Below are positions 12,803-24,599 of a DNA stretch of 64,000 bases, in pieces. The stretch lies in contig CM068314.1 of assembly GCA_034766995.1 (NCBI GenBank), positions 15,699,201 through 15,763,200 of the forward strand. The letters are read 5' to 3'. Source of the DNA: Acanthacorydalis orientalis. Lineage: Eukaryota; Arthropoda; Insecta; Megaloptera; Corydalidae. The translations under genes and the position numbers were made by a program. The notes beneath the pieces were generated by a model. It worked only from the letters and a program-made list of their open reading frames with translations, did no database searches and was not told where the DNA came from. Numbering within the stretch: the first letter of the stretch is position 1; each line of letters begins with the position of its first letter.

Positions 12803-13185
12803 CCCACAGAGACATGTGTACTGACATTTTAAAAGATACACATACACGTTATTTTGTAGATTAATTTTAATTCCCTGTTGTCAAGTATTTCAATATTAAA
12901 AAATACATTGAGTCTTTCATATAATTTATTTTATAATTTCAAGACCTGAAATGATGTTCATGATACAGTTTTTAAGACAAATGTAATTTATTTAATTTTA
13001 TTAAATGAATAAATGTATATTTTAATTATTTTTTTAATATTATTATTTATTGTAACGATTCTCATAATTTATTGCAACCTTGTAACATTCATAAAGAAAT
13101 TTTGATTCAAAATCCCTTTTAGCTTCATTAATAAAATTCTAAGATAAAAATTGTACAATAATAAAATATTTGTATCTCATATATT

Positions 13186-13580
13186 ATAAGGCTGATAGGA
13201 AAATAATTGCGGTTTTTATTTTATGAATTCTAATTTTATTTTTTTTTCAATGAAAGTGTCATTTCATCGAGTTCAAGTTAATATCATTTTAAAATACATT
13301 TTTCAATCTATATTTTGTTAACATCGATTTTGGTTTTATTATTAATTTTGCTTCAAATTAAGTTATTGAATTAAAAATGGAAATGTAGCAAATAAGAGAA
13401 AATTTTTTGTACGAGTTGTAAACGGGTGGTAAAGCTAAGAAACTGCTTGTAAACTAAACGATGGTTTTGGTGTGGCTACTGTTTTAGAACGTACGGTGCA
13501 ATGGAGGTTTCAAAAATTTTTCTCTAGGACAAGAGCCTTCAAGATGAAGAATATAGCTGGTGTTCTTTTTCAACATATAA
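13186..13580 (+). mobile_element. Hsmar1-like mariner, 3'-truncated copy
   Basis: Starts with a diverged terminal repeat (TATAAGGCTGATAGGAAAATAA), then the family leader and the transposase 5' end. A start-codon region at about 13377 reads M-E-M-[stop]-Q-I-R-E-N-F, close to the M-E-K-K-Q-I-R-A-I-F start of Hsmar1/SETMAR-type transposases. The helix-turn-helix landmarks NERTVQWW and ESLEDEE are recognisable with substitutions. Similarity stops near 13580, about a third of the way into a usual 340-residue transposase, so the whole D,D34D catalytic domain is missing. Frameshifts and an early stop make it a dead remnant. Confidence 0.85.
13377..13580 (+). pseudogene. Transposase N-terminal (DNA-binding) pseudogene
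   Basis: Encodes only the first roughly 65 residues of a mariner transposase, the part that forms the first helix-turn-helix and binds the terminal repeats. The fourth codon is a stop (TAG, where a relative has a Lys codon), and local indels break the frame. No promoter or downstream catalytic portion is present. The assignment rests on the shared MEKKQIRA / ERTVQWW / SLEDEE landmarks seen in the minus-strand copies at 22880, 47646 and 59790. Confidence 0.8.
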
Positions 13581-14142
13581 GTATATTAAGTGAAATAATA
13601 AGAATTTTTATTTATACTATTTATTTATAAACAATTTCCAATTTCAAAAACGAATTCCTATTTCAAGCTTCACAAACTTTTCTTATCAAAACGTTTAACA
13701 ATTTGATGAGCTAATATTTTGACAAGATTTTTCAGAGTAGTGATTCATTTATAAAAATGAATTAACTAAAACACTAAAACTATAATTGTGAATTTTATGT
13801 ATTGTTTATTGCGTTTGAAGAGAACAAATATCTTTAATAATTTATATTAGGTTTAAAGTTCTTGATTTCATCTTCTCTTAAATTTTACTTGACCGCTTCG
13901 TTTTTATGATAAAATAATCAATTAATAAATTTAGTTTTTAATTCAAAAATAATTATAAACATTTACTTTGAAAGAATTTACATTTAATTATTAAAAAATA
14001 TAAATTAAATTTTTAATAAAAATATTTATAATTATTTTTTTATTGTTTATTTTAGATCAAAATCATAAACTGACAGTTGTGTTGATGCCTTGTCAAATAT
14101 TTGTTAATTACATGCAATAAAGTACTAAACATCTGCTATGTG

Positions 14143-14144
<2 letters not shown>

Positions 14145-14207
<63 letters not shown>
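14145..14207. repeat. (TA)n microsatellite
   Basis: About 31 uninterrupted AT/TA units. Confidence 0.95.
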
Positions 14208-14211
<4 letters not shown>

Positions 14212-14446
14212 TTAATTAAACAAACGTGAAATATAAAACCATATGTTCTACAATAAAACCACATTTTTTTTAAAAAAAAAACTAACATGCCGGTCGAAAC
14301 AGGAAGAAAATTCTTCTGTAATTCATATGAAGTAAAGGCAATTTTATTATTTTATTAAGATGTATATTTGTGAAACATCTCATGTTAAACAAGTGAGGCA
14401 CATTCCAAAAATTTTTATCGCATACCATAATTCACGTCAGTTAGGT

Positions 14447-14540
14447 CAGGTATTTCAAACTTGTGGCCTACAAGAAAAGGTTCACCTCGAGGGCTACAAT
14501 TGATGGCGGTAGGACACAAATATTACACCACAGACGTTCA
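14447..14540 (+). mobile_element. Possible hAT-type terminal remnant
   Basis: CAGGTATTTCAAACTTGTGG followed by CCTACA resembles the CAGRGGTGTCAAACT-GTGGCC terminal motif of many hAT elements. The sequence just downstream is locally GC-richer (CACCTCGAGGGCTACAATTG). No 8-bp target duplication, opposite end or transposase was found. A weaker match lies at 61403. It could be chance. Confidence 0.3.
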
Positions 14541-15590
14541 AGTTGAGTGTTGTGAGGGAAATATTACACGAATTAAATAATAATTTTGTATAATGTAAAT
14601 TTTCTTACACTTCTTTAATGTATGATCTTCTATTGATAAATAGTATATTTGGTGTATAATTATTAATTTCTATTATAAATTAATAAAAAGCATTATATTA
14701 GTGTTAGACATATTATAAATATTCCTATTTTTATAATATTATTTTTTTAAACATATTGTTTAGTTTATATATAAACTATATTAGTTAGTATTTTTTATAT
14801 GACACTTATATGTAGAATTTTAATGCATTTTTTAAAATACATTTTTAAATCTCTATTGTAAAAGAAATCAAACATTTAATTTTTTCCTAGTATGTTTTAT
14901 TTATTTTTTAAAATGAACATAATAGTTTATTATTGATAAATAGTAAGTAACTAATTAATTGATTTATGAAACATTATTTTAATATTAATTAAAAATAAAT
15001 TTATTAATTAATTTCCGATTAATCTTTTTATTTTTCTGCATTTATTTCCATTTTTATTGCCAAATTTCGCGAAAAGAAATTGAAAAACGAATTTTAATGT
15101 CCGTAGTCAAATACTTTATATATATATATATATATATATAATCATTTATTAATTAACTAAATGGTAGAAAATTGTCCGGAATCATCTATTAAAATATTAT
15201 TTAATTATGTAAAATATATACAAATGTAAAAAGTATATTAATCTAATTAGTTAAATTTATTTTACTTAACTTGTCATTAGAGTGTATCTTTGACGATAAT
15301 CAAAGATCTTTTATGCTCTTAAATGTCATTTAAAGTACACATTACTGCTGCAGTTATTCCTCCTTTTCCCTCTAATGTTTTCCTTTCAGAACGACCCTTT
15401 AAACATCGTCGTCAATGCTTTTAGTTTGTATTCATGTTCCTAATTGAAAAATAACTAAATTCTCATCGCTTCTTTTCGTTAGAACCTATCTTTTATTGAT
15501 TCCTTTGAACATATCTCTTTATTTTGTTATTATTGCTACTTACTCAAATTATGCTTTTTGAACTGCCTTTTTCAGTTGCAAAGACGTTTA

Positions 15591-15627
<37 letters not shown>

Positions 15628-15794
15628 TTTAAATTTGTTTCTAGAGAACTATTTAAATTAATATACTTTTTTGAATCATAATTTCACGATTTTTTTATTA
15701 AAATCTTAAACTAATAATTTATTTTTGTATATTTCGATTTAAATAGAATTTTTTATTACATTATTTTCCTGTTTACAGTCACACATGCCCTGAA
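14541..15794. other. AT-rich spacer with two short (TA)n runs
   Basis: Short TA arrays lie at 15118-15140 and 15596-15622. Between them (15290-15560) the base composition is slightly more balanced and pyrimidine-rich, but no open frame or motif was recognised. Confidence 0.5.
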
Positions 15795-15836
<42 letters not shown>

Positions 15837-15838
15837 AC
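15795..15838. repeat. (AC)n-(AT)n microsatellite
   Basis: About seven AC units pass into about 13 AT units and end in ACATACA. It immediately precedes a segment (15838-15925) with the pogo-like words GTTATAGCGACTT and TTTCATATGAATTTCGGTT. Confidence 0.9.
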
Positions 15839-16559
15839 AATCTGTTATAGTAAGAATGGTTATAATCAGTTCATGGTTATAGCGACTTAACTTTCATATG
15901 AATTTCGGTTAATTTGAATATAAACTAGAGTATAATGAGCTTATTTTACAGATATATCGAAAAAAATTAGTTCTTTTAAGGATTTGAATATTTACCTAAT
16001 TAGTAGTAAAATCTAATTGTACAAAAATTTAAAGTTAAATGACTTGGATATTCTTAGAAACAAAAATATCAATCTATAAACCTATATATATATATATATA
16101 TATATGTTGTTTAAATTAAAATCCTATGTTAATTAAAATACAAATTTGTTTGTATGTCAAGTGATGAACATTGAACAATGGTCGTTTTGACCGAGTACGA
16201 TTACATTAACGAATGTATATATATATATAAGAAAATACAAAATATATAAAAAAATATTCCATAAATTAGTTTGAATTTTATTATTTCATATCAGATTGGA
16301 ATTTTTATCCACACTATTGAAATTGTTCACACCTTTTTAAAATGAATATAATTGTAGTTATGCATTAAATTCATATTTTATAGTATATTTATATGATAAT
16401 ATTTATTTCAGAGGCTATTTCAGCTTCTAGAAAAAAATATAATCTGTTTGTCTCCAGAAAATATACAATGTGTCTAAATTTCTAAATAAGTTTTGTTTAC
16501 ACTGCATAATACTAATAATCTATCTTCATATGTTAATTAAAAAAAATATTTTCCATTAA

Positions 16560-16915
16560 ACCAAATTTGTTGACGTTACTTAGGTAAATTTTCACGTCAT
16601 TACATCATTAAATTGCGTAATACAAACCCGTGCGCTATGTAAGGTATGCACATTAAACATACCTGCGCATAACTTACAACGAAATTCTCAATAAATTTCT
16701 ATCATACAGTTACGAAAGTGGGAATTCGGTGCAGGTGAAAGATTTCCAATCTTGTATGTACATTTACCTGATCAGATAAGTCTTTCGGTTGAATGTTAAA
16801 GCTTACAATTTGGCAGGTGTTCAATACGGATGCATATATTCGTGTTAGTCGTATAAATGATACTACTCATACTTGTATATTTCAATGTTAGGAATTTCGC
16901 ATTGTGGAGTACGGA
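16560..16915. promoter_or_regulatory. GC-enriched segment, possible regulatory DNA
   Basis: This stretch has clearly more G, C and CpG than its flanks. It contains CAGGTG-type E-boxes (GCAGGTGAAAG near 16730, GGCAGGTGTTC near 16814), several CGT/ACG words, and a short dyad AGGTATG/CATACCT around 16643-16665. It has no open frame and no repeat relative in the window. Regulatory function is inferred only from composition. Confidence 0.25.
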
Positions 16916-17034
16916 TTTTTTGAAAAAACTAAAAACCATTGTTGAGTATTACAATTGTAATTGAAACGAAAGTGTTATAAATGTGTTTGTGATTTTTTAA
17001 AATAGGTTAAAAATTGAAACAAAGTTTTTACACA

Positions 17035-17036
<2 letters not shown>

Positions 17037-17071
<35 letters not shown>

Positions 17072-17088
17072 GAGAGAAAGAGAGAGAA
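17037..17088. repeat. (TA)n-(GA)n microsatellite
   Basis: About 13 TA units followed by GTATATGA and GA-rich units. Confidence 0.9.
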
Positions 17089-18371
17089 TAATCGTGTAAC
17101 ATTATATTTTCATTTTTCTGTGTAGTTTTTTATATAATTTCGAAAAAAAATTCTTTGTGCTGAACAATGAATATATATATATATATATACATGTATTATT
17201 TTTTTCTAAAGTAAATTTTAATTTAAACGAGATGAATTTTTTATTTGTATGTAGCCAAGAGTTTGATCGTTCTTTCTATTTTTATACATTTTGCTGTTTC
17301 ACTATACTTTTTCTATTTCAGTATTTATACGTTAACAAGAAATAAAAGAATATATCTTGAACCACTGACAGTTTTTTCGTTCTTTTTAAAGCACTATTTC
17401 ATTGTAGTAAAAACTTAATCATTATCTTTCATTTTTTACAATGTACTGTATTTTGAAAGCTTTAAAAATATAGTAGATAGACGGTAATAGATTGTTACTA
17501 AAGGAGATGAGACAGAAGAGTCAACTTAATTTTCGTGATTGTCTAAGTTAATTTCTGATAAAACAATGTCATACTAATTTAATCTTTCAGAATACTTTGA
17601 AATCTTATAGCTCAGTGTTTTATATTTGTTGTAGTAATTCATGATGTATTTTTTAATTTAATTTCTGCAAATATATTATTGAATTAATTTCTCGTATGAA
17701 AATTATTTAGTTAGTTTTATATTACTTAAATTTATTACACTATTATTAGATTGAAGTAAAGAAAATATGTAGACAAAGTAACAAACAAATTTTAAAAAAT
17801 CTTTGCAATAGTTAAAGTATTGAAATTTTAACACTTACGAGTATATTATTGTCTTTAAATTTTTATTTAACGTTTTACATTTTATAGAATTATTTTAATT
17901 CAATTATAAATGTACCAAATTAAACTTTAAGCAATTAGACTTTCAACTCAAGAATTAAAATTTAGTAATCAAAATTTACCTTAAGTAGTTGAGAAGTCTA
18001 CTTGAAAGCTTAAATTTAAGTTTAATTTCAAGAATAATAAATATTTACTTAAATTAACACATTTTAGGTAATAATTGGTACTGAAAATACAGATTCGATT
18101 TCAGGCCATATTAAAGAACATAAAATCAACTAGTAATATCTGATATATCAAATAATTGTTTGACTGTAAATGCCGATATTAAAAATATAAATATATTAAA
18201 CTAGGTAAGCTCTTACATTTTGAAGAAATCACATTCATGTAAAATGTAGCAAAATAGCTTTTATAAAATTATTCGTTTGATAATAAATATAAAATATATT
18301 TAGTTTGCTTTAAAGCAAGGTAATTCTCATTTTTATAATATTTATGTGGGTTTTTTATCTTCTTTATTCTC

Positions 18372-18374
<3 letters not shown>
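17089..18374. other. AT-rich spacer, nothing recognised
   Basis: A 62-codon frame at 17157-17345 (+) begins inside a short TA run at about 17170 and then becomes Phe-rich. It has no motif and is treated as chance. Confidence 0.5.

Positions 18375-18418
<44 letters not shown>
18375..18418. repeat. (TA)n microsatellite
   Basis: About 22 TA units. Confidence 0.95.
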
Positions 18419-18425
<7 letters not shown>

Positions 18426-18611
18426 TTGAATATAAGTACACGTATATAAAAGAAACCTACAAGGAATTGTTTAGTAAGACGTAGGAGAAGAAATCAATTG
18501 AATGTGGGAATATATTTTACTTGGCTTATGTTATTTCTCATTGAGGAAAATATGTATCTCGAAATTCACTCACCTTAAATATAATATCATGAAACTGTTT
18601 TAATATTCTAT

Positions 18612-18624
18612 GTATATATATATG

Positions 18625-18666
<42 letters not shown>
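18612..18666. repeat. (TA)n-(TATG)n microsatellite
   Basis: TA units with GTAT interruptions at the left end. Confidence 0.95.
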
Positions 18667-18668
<2 letters not shown>

Positions 18669-18786
18669 GTATATGTTAGAGTGTGAACTAGTCAAATATT
18701 TGTGTAAATGCTAAGTAAAAACAGATATAATTTAGCATTCTAAGAGTACTGTAAATATATGACTTCTAAATATGAGTTTATTTTTT

Positions 18787-18789
<3 letters not shown>

Positions 18790-18833
<44 letters not shown>
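18790..18833. repeat. (TA)n microsatellite
   Basis: About 21 TA units. It is the third long array within 460 bp. Confidence 0.95.
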
Positions 18834-18836
<3 letters not shown>

Positions 18837-19001
18837 CGTTGGATTTAAATACACTTATTAAAAATTATATGTTAAAACAAAAATGAGAGAGCAAATTTCG
18901 TTTTATTTAGAGTATTAAATTACTTTATCACTTTTTGTTTTAGTTTATATAAATAAATCGTTAATAATTATAAATTTCAAGAAAAACAATAAGTAAATGA
19001 A

Positions 19002-19042
19002 TGTGTGTATATATATATATATATATATATGAATGTATATGT

Positions 19043-19074
<32 letters not shown>
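19002..19074. repeat. (TG)n-(TA)n interrupted microsatellite
   Basis: TG units, then TA, then GAATGTATATGTAGG, then TA again. Confidence 0.95.
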
Positions 19075-19076
<2 letters not shown>

Positions 19077-20779
19077 ATTTATTTATGATTATATATGTAA
19101 ATGTAGAAACGATATGCTTTTACGAAATTATTTCTCTAAATGTAGGATAAAGAAAAGTAATTATTATATATTTTGAAATTATATATTATATAAGAAATAA
19201 TTATAAACAGTAATATAAGATAATAAATATTGGAGAGCGCGTGAATCATTTATAAAATATTAGTTAATAAAACAAAATAGATTAAATTGTCACTTAGAGT
19301 AGACGAAGAACGCGAAATTCAGATAAAATCACGAAAAGTAAAAGTAAAGAAAATTGACTATTTCCGTGATTTATTGTCGCAGGAGATTTTCTTCCAAAAA
19401 ATGTTAATCCTTAAATGAAAACTAGTATCATGAAATATATATCTTTTCAAATAATTTATCGTTTTCTTTTTACTAAACGAATAAATCAGTCGAATAATAT
19501 TAGCTTTTGCATTAAGTATTTCATGCGTTATATAAACACATTTATCCTATATCTATATATATATATATGATTTAGTAAAACATGTAATAAACTTCTAAAA
19601 CTTAATAATAGTTACTTATTTCAAGCTGATATGGGTGTCGTCAACTTTTCTTTCTAATCTACACGAAATAAAATAATAAATAAATTCGCTGAATAAATAA
19701 TGTATGTATTTATAGTTGAGAAAACTTTGTCACATTTTTTTCATACTTTATGTAAGAATAAAAGTTTGATAATAAATTATTAAATAAACTTCTTGAAACA
19801 ACTAGTCATGAATGAAAATAGTGTAAGATGGACGATTTTCAGTTTATATATCAAAAATGATAAAATTTAGATATCTTTATACGAATATTATATTATATTT
19901 TACAGTTAGTGTAAATATTTATCTCAGTACCTATATTGAAATAAGATTTTTGATTAAAGTTTTTAAAAACTAAGAGGAAAATATTTATTTATTCAAGTTA
20001 AATATTATTAGAAATTTGATATTGTTGGAAGTTATTTTTTTTAAAATTTCTTCTATAAGATTTTTAATATCAAAAATCAAACTTTAATACTTATCCTTAT
20101 ATCACATGTACCTTATATCATACTAATTCTTAAAAAACATAAGAACTCAGCCTATTCAATGTTTATTTCTAAATATATACAATGTCGATTAAACTTATCT
20201 ATACCAAAATATATGAAATTTTAATAAGGCAAAAATCATTTTGTATATATTTACATAAAATCTACATCTGTTTTACATTGAAAATATTTTTGTATTATTC
20301 TAAACATTTCTGTACTAAGATAATAATTTGATTCATTTTAACTGGCTGGAACTTAAATCTTAAAAAGAATTTCTTTCACGAATGACTTCTTTTTCAACCA
20401 ACAAATTACAATTTTTTTTATTGCAATCGTTCAATTTTCTTATTCCAGATATAGTGTTCTAAAAATATTTTTTTTATTATATATTGCTAAATGTAAAAAA
20501 ATTAAATGGAATTATTGTTTTTTTAATGTTATAAATTGATTGAATTTCAATGTTTATAGGATAGAATTTTAATAACAAAATTCTGTAATCTTTATTGAAA
20601 ATTTTTTATAAGATTTTTAAAATTGAAAATAAAACAAATATGAATCTTTATTTATTATTAAATTGCATAAAAATGAAATCTTCTAATTTTTTAATTCAAA
20701 ATATCTAGGACATGTAAATCTATTAAGAAGATAATTTTATTAATTTTGCATACACTTTAATGAACTGACGGAGTTTTAT
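19075..20779. other. AT-rich spacer, nothing recognised
   Basis: No open frame of note. There is a short TA run at 19552-19568. A short block at 19290-19390 is less AT-rich but carries no recognisable motif. Confidence 0.5.
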
Positions 20780-21090
20780 ATGTTACTTCGTTATATAAGT
20801 TCTTCCTCTATTCAGTTTTATTAAATGTACAAATTAACTTAATGACTTTTTCATAGAAAATGTATGTTTACAGAAAAATAGAATAACATGTTACATTTAC
20901 ATTTACAAATGTTACATTTCAATCTTCAAAATATCCCCAATTATTTTGTTAACTTTGCTTCATTTGTCGGGTAACTGACGAATCACTTAATAAAAAATTG
21001 CAGATTCGAGTTGATGAAGTATTAATGCATTTTACTACCTCTTTCACTGTTTTAGTACGTTTTGCATGTTTTATGCATCACTACATCTTT
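20780..21090 (-). repeat. Unclassified interspersed repeat, copy A
   Basis: Clearly homologous to 44243-44495. Shared landmarks, in order, are TTTTATTAA-TGTACAAATTAA, TTTATAGAAAATG, AATCTTCAAAATATCC, AACTTTGCTTCAT-TGTC, TAACTGACGAAT, TGATGAAGT-ATTAATGCATTTT, CTGTTTTAG and TTATGCA. On the minus strand the sister copy stays open for 64 codons, so the family may descend from a coding element. I do not recognise the protein. An insertion of ACATTT-type repeats sits at about 20893-20920. Confidence 0.6.
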
Positions 21091-21636
21091 ACTCAAAGCT
21101 GAACAAAAAAAATAGATTTTTTTCATGATCACAAATTAATTTTCCAGTGAGAATATCTAATTTCTAAAATTATATTTTGAAAAACCGTTACAGGATTATC
21201 TTTTCACAAATAAATAATTAATTAAAACCAGAACAGAAAAATTATTAAATAACATATAATAAAAATTATACATTAATACAACAAAATACATACACATATC
21301 GACATTTAATTAATATAAATGAAAAGAATTCTTCAATAAATTATTATTTTTTATGATATTATTTGACTGAAAATATTTTATGGCATACGAATTGTTTCAA
21401 GGTTTTATATCCCTTCAGTTCTAATAAAGAAAGAAATCAATGGCGAAAAGGCAAATATCCGAGGTAGAAAATACGGGCACATATCGATAGCTTCGAGCTG
21501 TTAAATGTAAGTGACGCTATTGGAAAAGAAAATAAACGCACCACCACCAGTGGTCCGTGTTACGAATCATCAAAATATAACTGTAGAAATTCGATTTAAA
21601 AAAAGTCTGTGTACGTATTCGAGCAGGTTTGTTCAC

Positions 21637-21639
<3 letters not shown>

Positions 21640-21675
<36 letters not shown>
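21640..21675. repeat. (TA)n microsatellite
   Basis: About 18 TA units, followed by a twofold repeat of AAGTGTATAT. Confidence 0.95.
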
Positions 21676-21679
<4 letters not shown>

Positions 21680-22397
21680 GTATATAAAGTGTATATAAAC
21701 AACAAATTCTACATATATATTATTTTCTGCTAACGAGCAGACTTTTGTCAAAATACACAAATTGATAAATTTCTACGCTAATTTATTTTAACGCAACATA
21801 AATTGACTGATCACATTTCACTGCTAAATTTAGCGTGAAATTGTATTTGAAATAAAAATTCTATTTAATACGCCATGAAAGATTTATATAAAAGCTTCTG
21901 TATTCACGTTGTATCATGAATTTGTATTTTGATTCAACAACTTTATTTTCAGATAATTTATTAAATTATATGAATTATGTTATGTATTAAAATGTGTACG
22001 TTTTTATAAATTAATTTAAAGTAATTTTTATAAACTTCTTTATTATTATAAGTTTTTTTCTCAAGTGATTATATTAAAATATTTAATAACATTCATTACA
22101 GTATTAATATATTTCTGTCATAAGAGAATAATTAATTAGTTTAAAAATTTATTACATTAAATAAGAGAGAAAATCATTTTCAAAATTGACTTGCATTGAA
22201 AAAATACTTTTAAGTGTTTTTTCTAATAGAAATTACATGCGAATAGAGAATATCTTTTTTAATAAAAAAATGTATTTGCATGTTAGTTCACAATGCATTT
22301 TATTATTCATGATGATATGGATCCTATAGTTATGTTTTTTTGAAACGATAACAAACAGTGTGTCTATATATATATATATACTAACAACTATATTCCT
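21676..22397. other. AT-rich spacer, nothing recognised
   Basis: No gene or repeat family recognised, apart from a short TA run at 22365-22381. Confidence 0.5.
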
Positions 22398-22541
22398 TAT
22401 ACGATCTTAAATCAAAATTGTGAAATTAACATTAAAAAAATTATAAATCATTAAAAGAATATATATCAGGTTAGCAGGAAAATAATTGAGATTTTTTCTG
22501 AATTCTAACCTTAATTTTTTCAATAAAAGTGTTATTTCATC
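22398..22541. repeat. Inverted duplication, left arm (mariner end plus flank)
   Basis: TTATACGATCTTAAATCAAA begins an arm of about 144 bp whose reverse complement occurs at 23372-23500. The arm contains about 66 bp of non-mariner flank (22398-22463) and then a mariner terminus (22465-22541) that is cut off by a (TA)n array. Because the flank as well as the mariner end is duplicated in inverse orientation, this is not simply two independent insertions. Confidence 0.8.
22465..22541 (+). mobile_element. Hsmar1-like mariner 5' end fragment
   Basis: ATCAGGTTAGCAGGAAAATAA, then TTCTAACCTTAATTTTTTCA and AAAGTGTTATTTCATC, match the leader of the family. Similarity ends exactly where a 60-bp (TA)n array begins. 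Confidence 0.8.

Positions 22542-22543
<2 letters not shown>

Positions 22544-22603
<60 letters not shown>
22544..22603. repeat. (TA)n microsatellite truncating a mariner end
   Basis: About 29 TA units. The mariner leader to its left is interrupted at this array, which suggests that array expansion or recombination removed the rest. Confidence 0.95.
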
Positions 22604-22605
<2 letters not shown>

Positions 22606-22879
22606 TTGCATACAAACATTATCATTATTTTCAATTTGTATTGATAAATTGCTTCTGAGATAAGATTTCATGTTCTATACTTGTGAGCTTTGGTATTTTT
22701 CAAGATAAATATATTTATTTTTATTTTTGAAGACGTTTCGCTTTTGAAAACATTTTATAATCATACATTGTATGTTATAGATTAATAAAAATGTTTTTAA
22801 TTATTAAATCTTCTTCAAGTCTTTTTAAAAATATTTATAAACATTTGAAAATTGTTAAATGTGTATGAAGACGATTAAT

Positions 22880-23434
22880 ATTAGGTTGGTAGAAAAATAG
22901 TTGCAGTTTATGATCTTTAAATTCATATACATTTTTCTCTTTTTTGATTTTCCTAGCTGCTTTCAGTGGTCCAGAACCGTTGAATAGCAACTCCTCACTT
23001 TTGTGCAAGTTCTCGAATTATTGTGCGTGGTTTTGATTTAACTAATGCTTTTAGTTGGTCAATATAAACTGAAGGACGCCCATGACCTTCTCCATCTTCA
23101 AGGCTCTCATCCCCAACACGAAATTTTTGGTACCACTAATGTACCGTACGTTCCAAAACAGTAGTAGTAGCAAAAGTATTGTTTAGTTTTCGAGCAGCTT
23201 CTCTGCTTTACCACCCGTTTTGAATTCTTACAAAAATTTTTCTTTTATTTGCTTCTTTTCCATCTTTAATTAAATAGCTCAATTTGAAGCAAAATTAATA
23301 ACAAAACCAAAATCGGTGTTACCAAAATATACATTGAAAAATGTATTTTAAAATGATATTAACATGAACACGATGAAATGACACTTTCATTGAAAAAAAA
23401 TTCCAATTCGTAATATTTTCCTGCTGATCTAAAA
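22880..23434 (-). mobile_element. Mariner-derived MITE, internal-deletion copy 1
   Basis: Both ends are present: TTAGGTTGGTAGAAAAATAG on the left and a diverged inverted end (TTTTCCTGCTGATCTAA) on the right. Between them lie the leader and the transposase DNA-binding region in minus orientation, then a jump straight to the 3' terminal region. The catalytic half is absent. Total length is about 555 bp against about 1.3 kb for a complete mariner. The copies at 47646, 50200 and 59790 carry the same type of deletion. This copy keeps the most sequence at the junction: after the second helix-turn-helix it reads a Lys/Arg-rich stretch (Q-L-G-K-S-K-K-R-K) before the terminal region. The TIR resembles that of human Hsmar1 (TTAGGTTGGTGCAAAAGTAA). 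Confidence 0.9.
22960..23263 (-). pseudogene. Transposase DNA-binding domain pseudogene in MITE
   Basis: The start codon is at 23263-23261 on the minus strand (M-E-K-K-Q), followed by recognisable FLYEFK-like, KTARKLND-like, ERTVQW-like and ESLEDEE-like segments and a second helix-turn-helix ending near STVLDHLKQ. One-base indels (for example near 22985) break the frame. In the family this half binds the terminal repeats. No D,D34D residues exist in the element, so it could not transpose on its own. Confidence 0.8.
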
Positions 23435-23500
23435 TAAATTGTTCTAATGATTTTTAATTTTTTTATGTCAATATCACAATTTTGATTTAAGATCGTATAA
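23372..23500. repeat. Inverted duplication, right arm
   Basis: Reverse complement of 22398-22541. It covers the right-hand mariner end (to about 23434) plus the AATGATTTTTAATTTTTTTA, CACAATTTTGATTTAAGATC and GTATAA flank. It shows that the mariner end and its genomic flank were duplicated together. Confidence 0.8.
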
Positions 23501-24014
23501 ATAATATGTTTGTTACTAAATAATTAAATATTGTTTTTCTCGTATGATTTTTTCATCACATCTGTTTTATCTTGTACGCTGAATTTAAGTTTCGCATCGA
23601 ATCTACATTTTCTTCCTCACCGTGCGTTTTCATCTCGATTATGCGCTGTTCTCTTGAATCTACACTGTCGTTTCGAATATTTAACGTAATTGTGAGCAAC
23701 TGACTGACCTAGTTTTATCAAATTTTGCATACTTACATACAGTATAAGTCTTAATGATCGCGTTAAAATTCTTTGAAATATTTACCTACTTAATTTGGAG
23801 ATTGCTTATTTGATTTCGACATTTGTTTTGTATTTCTTTTATTATTTTATATCGTTAAGACATTTATAGTAAAAGTCAATGTTGAAAGTACAATATTTAA
23901 TACTTAATTATTTTATATTCAGGAATCTTAATTTCGAGCCAATATTTTTTCATAGAAAAGCACAGTGTTGTTAAAAAATTAGTTAAATATTTTATAAATA
24001 AATTTATAAATTCT

Positions 24015-24019
<5 letters not shown>
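23501..24019. other. Spacer with a mildly CpG-bearing stretch
   Basis: Between about 23570 and 23770 the sequence is less AT-rich (TTTCGCATCGAATCTAC, CACCGTGCGTTTTCATCTCG). No open frame, splice-framed exon or repeat relative was recognised. Confidence 0.4.
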
Positions 24020-24045
<26 letters not shown>

Positions 24046-24076
24046 CATACATACATATGGTATGTATGTATATATA
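24020..24076. repeat. (TA)n-(CATA)n microsatellite with dyad
   Basis: TA units run into CATACATACATATG and then its complement GTATGTATGTATA, so the tract is itself an inverted repeat. Confidence 0.9.
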
Positions 24077-24084
24077 AATGAAAC

Positions 24085-24310
24085 AGAGTTGACAAGACAC
24101 TCGTTTGGTGTTGTGAGGGTGAAAGTTACGACAGTAGGCGATCATGTTGAATGAGGCTTTCAGGAGTTTCCTTATTTGTTTTACCAAATGGATTTAAACT
24201 AGCGTATATACGTGATCACGTACGTAAATTGGCTGTTAGCGTCTGCACACAAAATTGTATTTTCACAATCCATTTGAAACAGTTTTGTCTCCACGCATGT
24301 TTAAAATATA
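24085..24310. promoter_or_regulatory. GC-enriched segment with 14-bp perfect palindrome
   Basis: Composition rises above the flanks, and the segment includes TACGTGATCACGTA at 24209-24222, a perfect palindrome containing two overlapping CACGT/ACGTG words typical of bHLH/PAS binding sites. No coding frame. Function is inferred only. Confidence 0.25.
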
Positions 24311-24599
24311 GTTAGACAGTGAAGAAAAGAAAGCACGAGCAAGAGTTTGTTTTATCATAATAATAAAATGTTAAACAGAACATTATCTAGTTATCTAACT
24401 AATATGAAGAAATCTAAAATTGTATTTCTTTTTATTTAATTCAGTTTTCTCATACCTTTGATTTGTATTCGGTTAGCTATAAAAAACGAAAGGTTTGAAC
24501 ATATTCAACACAAATATATGTATTTTTATTTCGTAAGAACTAGAACACTGTAACTAAATGATTTTTCGTCAATAATTCTCTTACTGCATCCCAAACCAT

